Of a stretch of 64,000 bases of DNA, positions 19,740-30,676 are shown in pieces. The translations under genes were made by a program, and so were the position numbers. The DNA is taken from assembly GCA_963580285.1 (NCBI GenBank), contig OY757014.1, forward strand, positions 16,706,334 to 16,770,333, given 5' to 3'. The notes under the pieces are model-generated. The model saw only the letters and a list, made by a program, of their open reading frames with translations, had not been told where the DNA came from and ran no database searches. Source of the stretch: Lucinisca nassula (Eukaryota; Mollusca; Bivalvia; Lucinida; Lucinidae). The number at the start of each line of letters is the position of its first letter. The first letter of the stretch is position 1.

Positions 19740-21330
19740 TTGGGGTTGGGCGTGGGTTGGACCGGGCCATGGTGGCGAATCAAGGAAGCACCTGAGGTAA
19801 TTCAGGGTGGGAACACTCAATGTTAACACTCTGCGAGGTAGTGTAAACACTTTCCCACAAGAAAGTGGATGTCTGTTGTGTTAAGGAGACCAGATAACGT
19901 GGTGACAACCGCCGCACAATCAAGAACAAGGACATCAGGTACAAGCTCTACTGGGCAGGAAATGATAATGACACTGCCTGTGTAGGAGTGTGTGTGGCAA
20001 AGGAATGGATAAAGAAACTTTTTGAGGAGCAAAGAGTATCTGATAGAATCATCTTAGTGAAGCCTGAAGTCGGCCAGTGCGTGGTTACCTTTCTGTCTAT
20101 GTATGCCTAACAGTGGTCTAAGTGATGAGATTGGCGGCATGTTCTTTGACCAACTGCGTGCTGTGACTGCCAGGATTGCAGGATCCGAACTCCTGATCCC
20201 ATGCGGAGATTGGCACGGCCATGTAGGCCATGCAGGCAATGCATACAGGGAAACGCATGATGGGATTGGGTATGGAAGACTTGAACCAGATGTTTAGGGT
20301 GAGAGGATTCTACAGTATGCCCTTGCATTTGACCTGCGTCTTGGAAACACATGTTCAAGAAACCTGACAGTCATTTCATCACGTACAAGTCAGGAAGCAC
20401 AGCAACGCAGATAGATTTTATCCTTTTCAGCAGAGTCTACCAGGGCAAGGGGGGAGCATTAGCAGGGACAACTACCGTGTTCTCAAGCTGACAGAATAGG
20501 TTATGAAAGAGAGGAGAGGTTTTAGGATTATGTCATCAGACAGTTGGTGGCGATCGACAACTCCCAGTTTGGCTTCGTCTCAGGCAGAGGCACAACAGAC
20601 GCAAGGGATGTATGCTTATGCGCGGAGCTGTGTTGGTGACAGTTACAATGAAGAGTTCGAATAAAATGTCTGTGTTCATCAAGGCTCCGTACTCGGCCCT
20701 CTGCTTTTCATCATTGTGTTTGAAGCCTTGTCACGCGAATTCTGTTCTTGAGTCCCCTAGGAGGACCTCCATGCCGATAACCTTGTTATCATAACTGAGT
20801 CACTCGAGGAATGTGTCAGGAGGCTCGTCACTTGAAAAGAAGCTACGGAGGAGAAAGGGCTTGAAGGACAGAAGGTTCCGCTGTTATGGGCACGTGGAAC
20901 GTTTCAATGATGCTGTCTTTTTTTTTGCTTGATTTGAGGTTTAACGTCCCCGTCAACACTGTAAAGGTCATTTTGGAGACGTTACTTCCAATTTTGTGGG
21001 ACTTTTACCCGACATTGAGATGAAATGACATCTCAAGCCCCGTCGCCCAATAAAACCAATAGGGTTTATTAGCATGGACGGTCCGCCTGGACAGGCTTAG
21101 ATCCTCTAAGCTGTTTACCAGTACAAGTGTGCGGGCTGGATTCAGCTCTGCGTGGAAGCATCATGCAGCCCATATATTTCTTCAAGCCCCTATGGGCGGG
21201 GGCTTTCAAGGATGCTGTCAAGACAGCCTTTGTTATAGAGGTGGATGGGAAACGTGGGCCTGAGAGGCACAGTGTGACTCGGGAGCGATCGCAGGGTGGA
21301 AGCTCTCTGCTATCGACCTTCATGATAGAC
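19740..21330 (+). pseudogene. Decayed LINE: AP endonuclease and partial reverse transcriptase
   Basis: The plus strand keeps recognisable endonuclease pieces across frames: VGTLNVNTLRG near 19810, IRYKLYWAGNDNDTACVGVC near 19935, WIKKLFEEQRVSDRIILV near 20010, LLIPCGDWHGHVGH near 20195 and GERILQYALAFDLRLGNTC near 20298. RT remnants follow: FGFVSGRGTTDA near 20570, GSVLGPLLF near 20680, and a YADD-box relic read as HADN near 20775. A C-terminal RCYGHVE near 20880 is last. There are many stops and frameshifts and the RT core is mostly deleted. The S1 SINE at 20918-21203 splits the C-terminal region. Confidence 0.7.
20918..21203 (-). mobile_element. SINE S1 copy with 16-bp target duplication and poly(A)
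   Basis: This is the best-defined S1 insertion. TTTCAATGATGCTGTC (20902-20917) and TTTCAAGGATGCTGTC (21204-21219) flank it with one mismatch. Read on the minus strand it starts GCCCCCGCCCATAGGGGCTT and ends ACCTCAAATCAAGC followed by nine A. It shows S1 is about 285 bp and is retroposed. It interrupts an old LINE reading frame. Confidence 0.9.
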
Positions 21331-21757
21331 ATACAGTTAACCACCAAAAAGTGTTGTTGTTTTTTTTAGATAAACTAGTAATGTGTCAATACGACAGAGA
21401 TGCCCCCACCCATGGACCCACCTCAACGCGAAAAAGCATATTGTAACAATAGCTGTCATTGGACAGCATAGCTCACCTGGAACAGTGTTCTTGAGGTCAT
21501 ATGCACAGGTGCGGATATTGTTGATTAAACCTTTGGACAAATAGCTATCATCATATCCAATATGAACCAAATCCACTAAAAAGTTAGGAAAACATGAGCT
21601 CTTAAAGCTTTAACATTAAAATCTGTGACCTTGACCTTGTGGTCATGGGCAGGCTCGGTGGTACGGCTGAATGAAACTTTGGACCTGTATCTATCACCAT
21701 TCCAAATATGAAGCCAATCCCTAATCTGATTTGGAAAATATGAGTTCTAAAAACATA
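21331..21757. repeat. Decayed tandem units (family R7), left part
   Basis: It shares TGTGACCTTGACCTT, GACC(T/C)GTA(T/A)CTATCA, CCAAATATGAAGCCAATCC and GATTTGGAAAATATGAG with 24792-25440. H1 therefore appears to have inserted into this array and separated it. Confidence 0.5.
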
Positions 21758-21858
21758 ACAAGAGGGCCCAATGGCCCTATGTCGCTCACCTGTGTACCAG
21801 AAAATCATTAGTGTAGGAGACCACTTGACATTGCTACATACTAAATATCTAAGCTCAG

Positions 21859-22025
21859 GCAAAGCGCTGTCCATGCGTATAAACCCTATTGGTTTCATTG
21901 GGCGACAGGGCTTGAGATGTAATTTCATCACAATGTCGCGTAAAAAGTCCCACAAAATTGGAAGAGACATCTCCAAAATGACCTATACAGTGTTGACAGG
22001 GATGTAAAACCTCAAATCAAACAAA
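21859..22025 (+). mobile_element. SINE S1 copy, 5'-truncated
   Basis: It begins at GCTGTCCATGCGTATAAACC and ends GTAAAACCTCAAATCAAAC. It is inserted near the 5' end of H1. Confidence 0.7.
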
Positions 22026-24667
22026 ATCTGTGCCTTATGGTTTTGGAAAAGAAGATTTTTTTTTTTAAGTTTTTTTTTTCAGTATAAGTCTATAGAAGCT
22101 AATGAGCCCTGGGGCTTGGCCAATTTTGACCCAAAGGGCATGGTGGCAGGATTTATGTAGGTGACCATTTTGTGTTGCTATATACTAAATATCTAAGGTC
22201 TGTATTTCATGGTTTCAAAGAAGATGTTTGAAGCTTTTTCCATTATAAGTTTGTTGGAGTTAAGGGGCCACAGGATTTGGACTAAATATCTAAGTTCTGT
22301 GCTTCACAGTTTCTGAGAAGAAGATTTTTTAAGCTTTCTTCCATTTAGAGTCTATGGGAGCTAAGGGGCACCGGGGCGTGGCCCATTTGGACCCCAGGGG
22401 CATGATTAGCAGGAAATATGTAGATGATCACTTGCCGTTGCTACATGCTAAATATCTAAGCTCTGGGCCCTATGGTTTCAGAGAAGAAGATTTTTGAGGC
22501 TTTTCTCCATTTTGAGTCTATGGAAGCTAAGGGGGTCCCAGGGTGTGGCCCATTTGGACCCGAGGGGCATGATTGGCAGGATTTATGCAGGTGACCACTT
22601 GTCATTGCCACATGCTTAATATCTAAGCTCTGGGCCCTGTGGTTTCAGAGAAGAAGATTTTTGAAGCTTTTTTCCATTATGAGTCTAGGGGAGCTAAGGG
22701 GCCCCGGGGCATGGCCCATTTGGACCCCTGGGGCATGATTGGCAGGATTTATGTAGGTGACCACTTGCCATTGCCACATGCTAATTATCTAAGCTCTGGG
22801 CCCTGTGGTTTCAGAGAAAAAGATTTTTGAAGCATTTTTTCCATTATGAGTCTATAGGAGCTAAGGGGCCCCGGGGCGTGGCTCATTTTGACCACAGGGG
22901 CATGATTGGCAGGAATTATGTAGGTGACCACTTGCTGTTGCTACATGCTAAATATCTAAGCTCTGGGCCCTGTGGTTTCAGAGAAAAAGATTTCTGAAGC
23001 TTTTTTCTATTATGAGTCAATGGGAGCTAAGGGGCCCGCGGGCCGGGCCAATTTGGACCCCAGGAGCATGATTGGCAGGAATTATGTAGGTGACCACTTG
23101 CCGTTGCTACATGCTAATTACCTAAGCTCTGGGCCCTGCGGTTTCAGAGGAGAAGATTTTTGAAGCTTTTTTTCCATTTTGAGTCTATGGGAGCGAAGGG
23201 GCCCGGGGGCGTGGCCCATTTGGAACCCAGGGGCATGATTGGCAGGAATTATGTAGGTGGCCACTTGTCGTTGCTATGTGCTAAATATCTAAGCTCTGGG
23301 CCCTGTGGTTTCAGAGAAGAAGATTTTTGAAGCTTTTTTCCATTATGAGTCTATAGGAGCGTAGGGGCCCCAGGGCGTGGCCTGTTTGGACCCCAGGAGC
23401 ATGATTGGCAGGAATTATGTAATTGACCACTTGCCGTTGCTATGTGCTAAATATCTAAGCTCTAGGCCCTGTGGTTTCAGAGAAGAAGATTTTTGAAGCT
23501 TTATTCCATTATGAGTCTAAAGGAGCTAAGGGGCCCCAGGGCGTGGCCTGTTTGGACCCCAGGAGCATGATTGGCAGGAATTATGTTGGTGACCACTTGC
23601 CCCTTGCTACATGCTAAATTTCTAAGCTCTGGGCTCTGTGGTTTCAGAGAAGAAGATTTTTTAAGCTTTTTTTTCATTATGAATCTATAGGAGCTAAGGG
23701 GCCCCGGGCATGGCCCATTTGGAACCAAGGGGCATGATTGGCAGGAATTATGTTGGTGACCACTTGCCGTTGCTACATGCTAAATATCTAAGCTCTGGGC
23801 CCTGTGGTTTCAGAGAAGAAGATTTTTGAACCTTTTTTTCCATTATGAGTATATAGGAGCTAAGGGGCCCAGGGGTGTGGCCAATTTCGACCCCAGGGGC
23901 ATGATTGGCAGGAATTATATAGGTTACCACTTGCCATTGCTACATGCTAAATATCTAAGCTCTGGGCCCTGTGGTTTCAGAGAAGAAGATTTTTGAAGCT
24001 TTTTTCCATTATGAGTCTATGGGAGCGAAGGGGCCCCGGGGCGTGGACCATTTGGAACCCAGGGGCATGATTGGCAGAAATTATGTAGTTGACCACTTGC
24101 CCTTCCTGCATGCTAAATATCTAAGCTCTGGGCCCTATGGTTTCAGAGAAGAAGATTTTTGAAGCTTTTTTCCATTATGAGTCTATAGGAGCTAATGGGC
24201 CCCGGGGCGTGGTCCGTTTGGACACCAGGGGCATGATTGGCAGGAATTATGTAGGTGACCACTTGCTGTTACTACATGCTAAATATCTAAGCTCTGGGCC
24301 CTGTGGTTTCAGGGAAAAAGATTTTTGAAGCTTTTTTCCATTATTAGTCTATGGGAGCGAAGGGGCCCTAGGGTGTGGCCCATTTGGCACCGAGGGGCAT
24401 GATTGGCAGGAATTATGTAGTTGACCACTTGCCCTTGCTACATGCTTAATATCTAAGCTCTGGGCCATGTGGTTTCAGAGAAGAAGATTTTTAAATGTTT
24501 TCCCATTATAAGTCTATGGGAGCTATATGTTGCCATGGCAACCAGAATTCCAACCTGATAAGCCCAAAAACCTTATGCAGCCTTTCCCCCTACCTGATGA
24601 TGATTCACATGAAATTTGATCAAGATTGGCCATGGGGTATTGGAGATATACTTATTTGAAATTGTTT

Positions 24668-24742
24668 ACGGACGCACGGACGGACGGACGCACGGACGGA
24701 CGCACGGACGCACGCACGGACGCACGCACGACGGACGACGGA
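24668..24742. repeat. ACGG/ACGC microsatellite of H1
   Basis: About 75 bp of ACGG and ACGC tetranucleotides ending GACGGACGACGGACAAAAAG. The same kind of stretch precedes the terminal hairpin in H2 (32066-32115) and H3 (35325-35352). Confidence 0.85.
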
Positions 24743-24791
24743 CAAAAAGTGATCCCAAAAGCTCACCTCGTCACTACGTGACAGGTGAGCT

Positions 24792-25570
24792 AAAAAAACT
24801 AAGTTTGTGACCTTGACCTTGAAGTCAGGAGTGGAGGTATGGCTAAATAAAAAAAATAAAAGAAAGAACCAGGAAGCGCCACAATCACGAGACGCAGCCC
24901 ACTCTTGACACCAAGAGGAAGAGGAAACCTACACAAAACAAGAAAAATTACGAGTGTTTATGTGAGTGAGTGAGTGTTTTAGTTTTACGTCCCACCAACA
25001 GCTAAGGTCATACGGAGACGGGACCTCGGTTTAAACTTAAAGACTCATCCGAAAGTCTCGAGAAGCCTGGGATCAATCCTGCGATCCCTGGTTTACAAGG
25101 CGAGTAGCGTAACCACTACACCACGGAGGCTTCTACGAGTGTTTATGTGGCTATATTAAAACTGCACGTAATCCTCGTGAGGGGGTGTTGCAGTATATAA
25201 AGAAAAGTAAAACTATGGACCCGTAACTATTATCATACCAAATATGAAGCAAATCCATGATATGATTTGGAAATTATGAACTCTTAAAAAACTTAAAATT
25301 TAAAAGAAAATCTATGTCTGTGACCTGGACCTTTATGTCAAGTGCATGAGTGGGGGTATCGCAGAATATCACTTTGGACTGGTATCTATCATCATACCAA
25401 ACATGAACCCAGTGCACGATTTGGAAAATATCAACACTAACAAGAAAATGCCTTATGGTATTAAGTACGGGTTTTTCAGTACAGCTTTGAAGCAGGCAAA
25501 GCTACAACCTACATTTGTAACAAGGCATCGCAGGCGATACAAATCCCCTCTGTGTGATGAAAACACTGAA
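24792..25570. repeat. Decayed tandem units (family R7), right part
   Basis: Units contain TTGTGACCTTGACCTTGAAG, GGGGGTAT(C/G)GCAGAATATCAC and CCAAA(T/C)ATGAA(G/C)C. They are interrupted by a GA-rich segment (24840-24950) and the S4 SINE. The 82-codon ORF at 25346 is within these units. Confidence 0.45.
24965..25133 (-). mobile_element. tRNA-derived SINE S4, full length, 16-bp TSD
   Basis: On the minus strand the tRNA-like head starts GAAGCCTCCGTGGTGTAGTG at 25133 (A-box TGGTGTAGTGG; B-box-like GGATTGATCCC). The body includes GGTCCCGTCTCCGTATGACC and the tail is CACTCACTCACT. TACGAGTGTTTATGTG flanks it exactly on both sides (24949-24964, 25134-25149). At 169 bp it defines the complete family; a 5'-truncated sibling is at 52661-52753. 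Confidence 0.9.
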
Positions 25571-26800
25571 CTGGCAAAAGTCCAACTTGCTTAAGATATT
25601 ATCATTTGCGTAAATTTGGTAAAGTTTTATTAAAATCCATCAATAAATGTAGGCTCTAGAGTGATTACAATGCTTTTCTAAAACTAGCCACAGTGACCTT
25701 GATCTTGAGCCCAGGACCCTGAAATTCGTATTGGCTTCAGAAATAACCATTTCCCCTTCCTGATGCCCGGGACTTCCGTGGAGTGTGGGTCATGTTTGCT
25801 GATGTTGGCTCGGTTGGGGACGCCTTTAGGTCCTATGGTAGGCGTCTCTTGCCTGATGCCTCCAGTTGGCCTGTCTCATGAGCTGCGTCAGTCGTTGTGT
25901 GCTCGAAGGGGTGTGGCGGGTCTTGTCCATCATCCGTTTCGGTTTCGGAAATTTGGGGTTGAGACACACTGATGAAGATTAAATAGCAGAAATGCCTCTG
26001 GGTCACTAAATTTGGCATAGTTACACCTTAATTCCAACATTTGCATAAAGTTATAGCAAAATTCATCAATAAATGTTGGCGCTACAGCGATGAGAAAGTT
26101 CTAAAAACAGCCACAGTGACCCTGACCTTGACCTCAGGACCCTGAAAGTCCAATGTGATCGAGATATTATCATACACAACATTTGTGCGAAGTTATTGCA
26201 AAATCTATCAATAAATGTAGGCACTAGAGCGGTGATAAAGTTTTTCTAGTGACCATGACCTTGAGCTGAGGACCCTGAAAGTCGAACTCACTCGAGCCTG
26301 AAAGTCGTAGTTACTCGAGATATTATCAGTCCCACAATTTGTGTGAAGTTATCTTAAAATCAATCAACAAATGTAGGCAGCGATGACAATTTTTTTCTAA
26401 AAATAGCCACAGTGACCTTGACATTGGGGCTATGACATTGAAAGTCGAACTTGCTCGAGATAGTATCATTTCTAGCATGTGTGTAAAATTATATTAAAAT
26501 CCATCAATAAATGTAGGCACTAAAGCGATGAGAAAGTTATTCTAAAATAGCCACAGTGACCTTGACCTCAGGAACCTGAAAGTCAAACTTCTAGAGATAT
26601 TAAAATCTATCAATAAATGTAGGCGCTAGATTGATAACAAATGTTTTTCTAAAAAAAGCAACACTGACCTTGACCCTGAGGCCATGACCTTGAAAGTCGA
26701 ACACGCTCAAGATATTACCATAAGCAACATTGGTGTATAGTTGTATTAAATGTAGGCACTACAGCCATGACAAAGTTTGATGCTAAAGGATTTTTCTAAA
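25570..26800. repeat. ~145-bp tandem array, second block
   Basis: The same unit as 3590-5205 (ATCAATAAATGTAGGCGCTA, CCACAGTGACCTTGACCTTG, GAAAGTCGAACTCGCTCGAG). It is broken at 25745-26033 by an unrelated GC-rich segment. Confidence 0.7.
25745..26033. other. GC-rich segment inserted in the 145-bp array
   Basis: About 290 bp with base composition unlike the surrounding array, and open frames on both strands (69 codons plus at 25763; 61 codons minus at 25833). Another plus frame reads DFRGVWVMFADVGSVGDAF and onward up to a stop. I do not recognise the family. It could be a piece of a coding transposon or a processed gene fragment. Confidence 0.4.
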
Positions 26801-26805
26801 ACAAG

Positions 26806-27790
26806 ATGTGTTTGTGAAACACTGATGCCCCCGGATAGCGCATGTTAAATATGAAAGCAGTATCACTAAGCAATCTTAAAAACGTAGGTCAAGGTCACAA
26901 GGTAAAAAATTATGGGATCGTTGGATAGGTCTTGTGACATAGAATGCACATGTGAAATATGAAAGCCCTATCACTTACCAATCGAAAGTTATGGCGAATG
27001 TTCAAGTTTTTAAGAATTAGGTCAAACGGCAAGGTCAATGTCACGAGATCAAAATTTATGGTGCCACTGAAAAGGTCTTGTGGAAAAGAATGCACATGTG
27101 AAATATGAAAGCCCTATCACTTACCAATCGAAAGTTATGGACTATGTTAAAGTATTTAAAAAGTAGGTCAAACATGAAGGTCAAGGTCACGAGGTCAAAA
27201 ATTATGGTACCACTAGAAAGGTCTTGTGACAAGGAATGCACATGTGAAATGTGAAAAAGCTTTTAAAAAATTTCAAGGTGAGATAATTCAGCCAAAAATG
27301 ACAATAGAGTTATGGCCCTTGGTCAGAATGTAGCCCTTGCGATGGTGAATAAGTGTGTGAAGTTTCGTGGGGCTAGGTCAATACTTTTGAAGTTATGATC
27401 AAGAATAAAGTTTTTGTGACGACAGACAAACATACAGACACACTGGGCAAATAAGTGTGTGAAGTTTCAAGGGGCTAGATCAAATACTTTTGAAGTTATG
27501 ATCAAGGTTAAAGTTTTTGTGATGGACAGACAAACAAACAGACAGGGCAAATACTATATGGGAGATAATTCAGCCAAAAATGACAAAAGAGTTATGGCCC
27601 TTGGTCAGAATACAGCCCTTGTGATGGTGAATAAGTGTGTGAAGTTTCATGGGGCTAGATCAAATACTTTTGAAGTTATGATCAAGGTTAAAGTTTTTGT
27701 GACGGACAGACAAACAAACAGACAGACCCGGCAAATACTATATGCCACCCCCCACCCCCCAATCAAAGATTCTCGGGCACATAAAAAGCC
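26806..27790 (+). mobile_element. Tandem-core element beginning ACAAGATGTGTTTGTGAAAC
   Basis: The 5' tip is AAAACAAGATGTGTTTGTGA then CACTGATGCCCCC. The core has ~160-bp units (AATGCACATGTGAAATATGA, CTATCACTTACCAATCGAAA, AAGGTCAAGGTCACGAGGTC) and then ~200-bp units (GATAATTCAGCCAAAAATGA, GTTATGGCCCTTGGTCAGAA). GACAGACAAACAAACAGACAG is followed by a C-rich end TATGCCACCCCCCACCC...GGGCACATAAAAAG. The ends TGCCCCC and GGGCA-ATAAAA are typical of dispersed molluscan elements. Confidence 0.65.
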
Positions 27791-27811
27791 AGTGTCCCTG
27801 ACCTTGAAAAT

Positions 27812-27964
27812 AGAAGTGAAGGCAATGATCAGGAATCGATACAATTAACCCATATCTCTCATCAGAGACACCAAAGGGAAAGAAACACAAACATGAAGCA
27901 ACATACCCCAATGGAAACATCAACAGCGAAAAGCCATAAGGACAGTTATTTTCCAACAAAATAG
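27812..27964. mobile_element. Dispersed repeat R5, truncated copy
   Basis: The first ~150 bp of R5 (AGAAGTGAAGGCAATGATCA to GGACAGTTATTTTCCAAC). A short inverted piece of the same sequence (GGGAAAATAACTGTCCTTAT) stands at 28091-28115, inside the neighbouring array. Confidence 0.65.
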
Positions 27965-28760
27965 AAACAAAACCTTGACCTTTAGGCATGACCTTGAAGG
28001 TCGAACTCTCTCGAGATATTATCATTTCCAATATTTGTGTAAAATTATAGCAAAATTCATCAATAAATGTAGGCGCTAGAGCCATTTTGTGGGAAAATAA
28101 CTGTCCTTATGGCTTTTCGCTAGAGCGTTGACAAAGTTTTTTCTAAAAAAAGACACACTGACCTTGACCCCAGGACACTGAACTTCAAACTCGCTCGAGA
28201 TATTGTCCTACACAGCATTTCTGTGAAGTTCTCTTAAAACCTATCAATAAATGCAGGCAATAGAGTGATGACAAAGTTTTTCTAGAAATAGCAACAGTGA
28301 CCTTGACGTTGAGGCCATGACATTGAAAGTCGAATGCCCTAGAGATATTACCAATAAGCAACATTTGTGTGAAGTCATATTAAAATCCTTTACTAAATGT
28401 AGGCGCTAGAGCGATGACAAAGTTTTTTTCTCTAAAAATAGCCACAGCGACCTTAACCTTAAGATATGACCTTGAAAGTAGATATAATCGAGATATAATC
28501 ATATGCAATATTTAATTGAAGTCATATTAAAATCTGTCTATAAATGTAAGCGCTAGAGCGGTGACAAAGTTTGTCTAAAAATAGCTACAGTGACCTTGAC
28601 CTTGTGGCCATGAACTTGAAAGTCAAACTTAACTTAACCATAAGCAACATTTATGTGGTTATATTAAAATCCGTTAATAAATATAGGTGCTAGAGCAATG
28701 AAAAAGTTCTAAAAATTGTCATAGTGACCTTCACCTTGGGCCCAGGACTTTGTTGTGCAG
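27965..28760. repeat. ~145-bp tandem array, third block
   Basis: Five to six units of the family at 3590-5205 (TGACCTTGACCTT..GGCCATGA, CTCGAGATATTATCAT, AAATGTAGGCGCTAGAGC). Confidence 0.7.
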
Positions 28761-28796
28761 GGTGGGGGGATAATAAGTATGTGTATTGACTAATTG

Positions 28797-28907
28797 TCAT
28801 TTCATCTCAATGTCAGGTAAAAGTCCCACAAAATTGGAAGCAACGCCTCCAAAAAGACCTTTATAGTGTTGATGGTGGCGTAAAATATCAAATCAAACAA
28901 ACGAAAC
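28797..28907 (+). mobile_element. SINE S1, 3' fragment
   Basis: From TCATTTCATCTCAATGTCAG to AAATATCAAATCAAACAAAC: the last ~110 bp of S1. Confidence 0.65.
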
Positions 28908-29357
28908 ATTTGTTTTTTGTGATAAGCACATGTTGTTAACAAACACAAAAGGAATATAAATTAAATCAGGTTTGTTGTCATGAATCAATATTTCACCATC
29001 TATTTTCCAATAACATATGTTTATCTTAATCACATTAAAATACAACAATGCTTTTAATCCCTCTGTCTCTCTATACTCCAAATGGCAGATTATGGGTACG
29101 CATTAAAACTGCCTCCAAAGGTGACGCTCTACAATCTGTTTGAATTACAGAAAAAAGTGTAATAAACCTTTAACTGAAACTGTCAATCACATGAAAGAGA
29201 ACATCATCGCTTATCCTAATGATCTTTAGCCTCACCATGCTGAACATGGATGTATACTTGTTTGAAAACAGTAATAATCCAGATCAGCTAGCTTCTCGGA
29301 AAGCTAACTGCTCAGGATCTATACTGTTTAAAATTCTTGTTCTAAATCCATCATTAC
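28908..29357. other. Unassigned intronic DNA
   Basis: AT-rich. A 62-codon minus-strand frame (28893-29081) lacks convincing splice sites. A small decayed hairpin like the foldback MITE (CAGATTATGGGTACGC...CAATCTG) lies at 29086-29145. Confidence 0.35.
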
Positions 29358-29700
29358 GATAACTCACCCGTGAGACATAGTGCATTTTTCACTTCTCCAA
29401 AATGGCCACTTTCCTGATGAAAATCCTTGACATTTTTCTTATAAATGCTCAAAACATAGTCTGAGGGTGATCGTTAGAACCGCCTCAGTCAGTCGGTTCT
29501 AACGAGTACCCACAACCTATGTCTTGGAGCAGAAATAAGAAAAATAATGTATACCCCGTAAACCCCAGTTTTCTCTATATAAAGTGGTGTTTATGGGGGG
29601 GGGGGTTCTCCATTTCAAGGAATTGTTCACGTGATGATGGTGAAAATTAAAAAGGGCTGAAAACCGGGGAGGAGAGTAGAATATTGAACTAGACAGCATG
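29358..29700. mobile_element. Foldback MITE, copy 3
   Basis: It starts ACGATAACTCACCCGTGAGACATAG (split here only for naming), passes the palindrome GTTAGAACCGCCTCAGTCAG...GGTTCTAACGAG (29470-29515) and TTGGAGCAGAAATAAGAAAA, a run of G (29597-29606), and ends near GGCTGAAAACCGGGGAGGAG. The last phrase also occurs at 5423-5440. Confidence 0.6.
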
Positions 29701-30063
29701 GTGAGGGATAAACAATTAGAAAACAGCTGATATTGTTAACAGAGTGAAAGCACAAGTGTCATGAAGTGATGTATGTGCATGGGTTTTCTTTTGCACCAGA
29801 ATCTACTGTATCTAAACCTGTCATAGTTTCAGATAAGAATTAACAGATAATTGTTCTTACTTAAAAAACAAGAGGGCCATGATGGCCCTGGATCGCTCAC
29901 CTGATCCATATTGTACAAACGGAATTGTGGGTAATATATGGTGGTGTGGAGGGTTTGAGCAATTTTGGTTGGACCCAAAGACCATTTCTGTGAAATTAAT
30001 TCAAAATCAGTCTGCCTGTTTAAGAGCAGAAGTCATTTTGAGAAGTACATGTAGAAGTCATTT

Positions 30064-30228
30064 TTGATGAAATGACATCTCAATCCCTGCCGCCCAATGA
30101 AACCAATGGGGTTTAAATGTACAGATGGTTCCACTCGCACCACTTTGCCTGGACAGGCTAAGACCTTCAAAGTGGTTTACCAATACTCCTGAAGAAGCAC
30201 CTTGCAGCCAAGGTGGGTGGGGGCCAAA
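30064..30228 (-). mobile_element. SINE S1 copy, internally deleted
   Basis: Starts GATGAAATGACATCTCAATC and ends with AGGTGGGTGGGGGCC; the CGTGTGCGGTC..AGCTC part is missing and the 3' tail is absent. Confidence 0.6.
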
Positions 30229-30349
30229 ACTTTCAAAAGCCATCTGTCTCTAAAAGGAAGCAATTTTATGGGAATGTTCCATGAGTGACCCTCTAACAAA
30301 ATTGCTCAAAATATTTTGCTTAACTGAGCATGATGGCCACCACAGCTAA

Positions 30350-30676
30350 CTAGAGCTATCACTAAAGGTGATGAATACCCCCACAAAAACTGCCTTGATA
30401 GTACATCAGCGGCATTTTGCGATTTTTTCACTTGAAAGGGGCCATAACTATGTCGAAAATTGATGAATTATAGTGGAAATCGAACTTGACCTGTATTTTA
30501 TGATGTTACATCAGTGTACCAAAAATTATAAAAATCGGTGAAGCGCTTTTTGAGTTATCGTCTGGAAACCAAGTCAACAGACCGACAGACCGACCGACCG
30601 ACCGACCAACCGACCGACCGACCGACAAGCTCACTCCTATATACCCCCCCAAATTTCATTTGTGGGGGTATAAAAA
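30350..30676 (+). mobile_element. Small element with CCCCC hairpin end, nested in H2
   Basis: It begins CTAGAGCTATCACTAAAGGT then GATGAATACCCCCA. It contains a CCGA microsatellite (30585-30632) and ends CTATATACCCCCCCAAATTT...ATTTGTGGGGGTATAAAAA. The pattern (leading ATACCCCC, tetranucleotide run, CCCCC/GGGGG hairpin, TATAAAA) makes it a compact relative of the Helentron-like class. Confidence 0.65.

Larger units (their letters stand above)
21758..24791 (+). mobile_element. Helentron-like element H1 with ~15 units of 166-167 bp
   Basis: The 5' end is ACAAGAGGGCCCAATGGCCC then CGCTCACCTG. The core units are spaced 166-167 bp (GTGGTTTCAG at 22639, 22805, 22972 and onward) and carry CTCTGGGCCCTGTGG, GAAGAAGATTTTTGAAGC, GGGGCCCCGGGGCGTGGCC and GGGCATGATTGGCAGGAA. 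An ACGG/ACGC microsatellite (24668-24742) follows. The 3' end AAAAGCTCACCTCGTCACTA...CAGGTGAGCTAA can form a hairpin, and its CAGGTGAGC is complementary to GCTCACCTG at the 5' end. There is no Rep/helicase ORF, so it is non-autonomous. Confidence 0.8.

Noticed and set aside
22639..24328. Repeated 63-codon plus-strand ORFs starting MVSEKKIFEAFF
   Set aside because: Unit-by-unit translation of the 166-bp H1 repeat.
24616..24810. ORF rich in DGRTHGRTH
   Set aside because: Translation of the ACGG/ACGC microsatellite of H1.
27459..27848. 129-codon plus-strand ORF with two GARSNTFEVMIKVKVF repeats
   Set aside because: It is two copies of the tandem core of the element at 26806-27790 plus its microsatellite.
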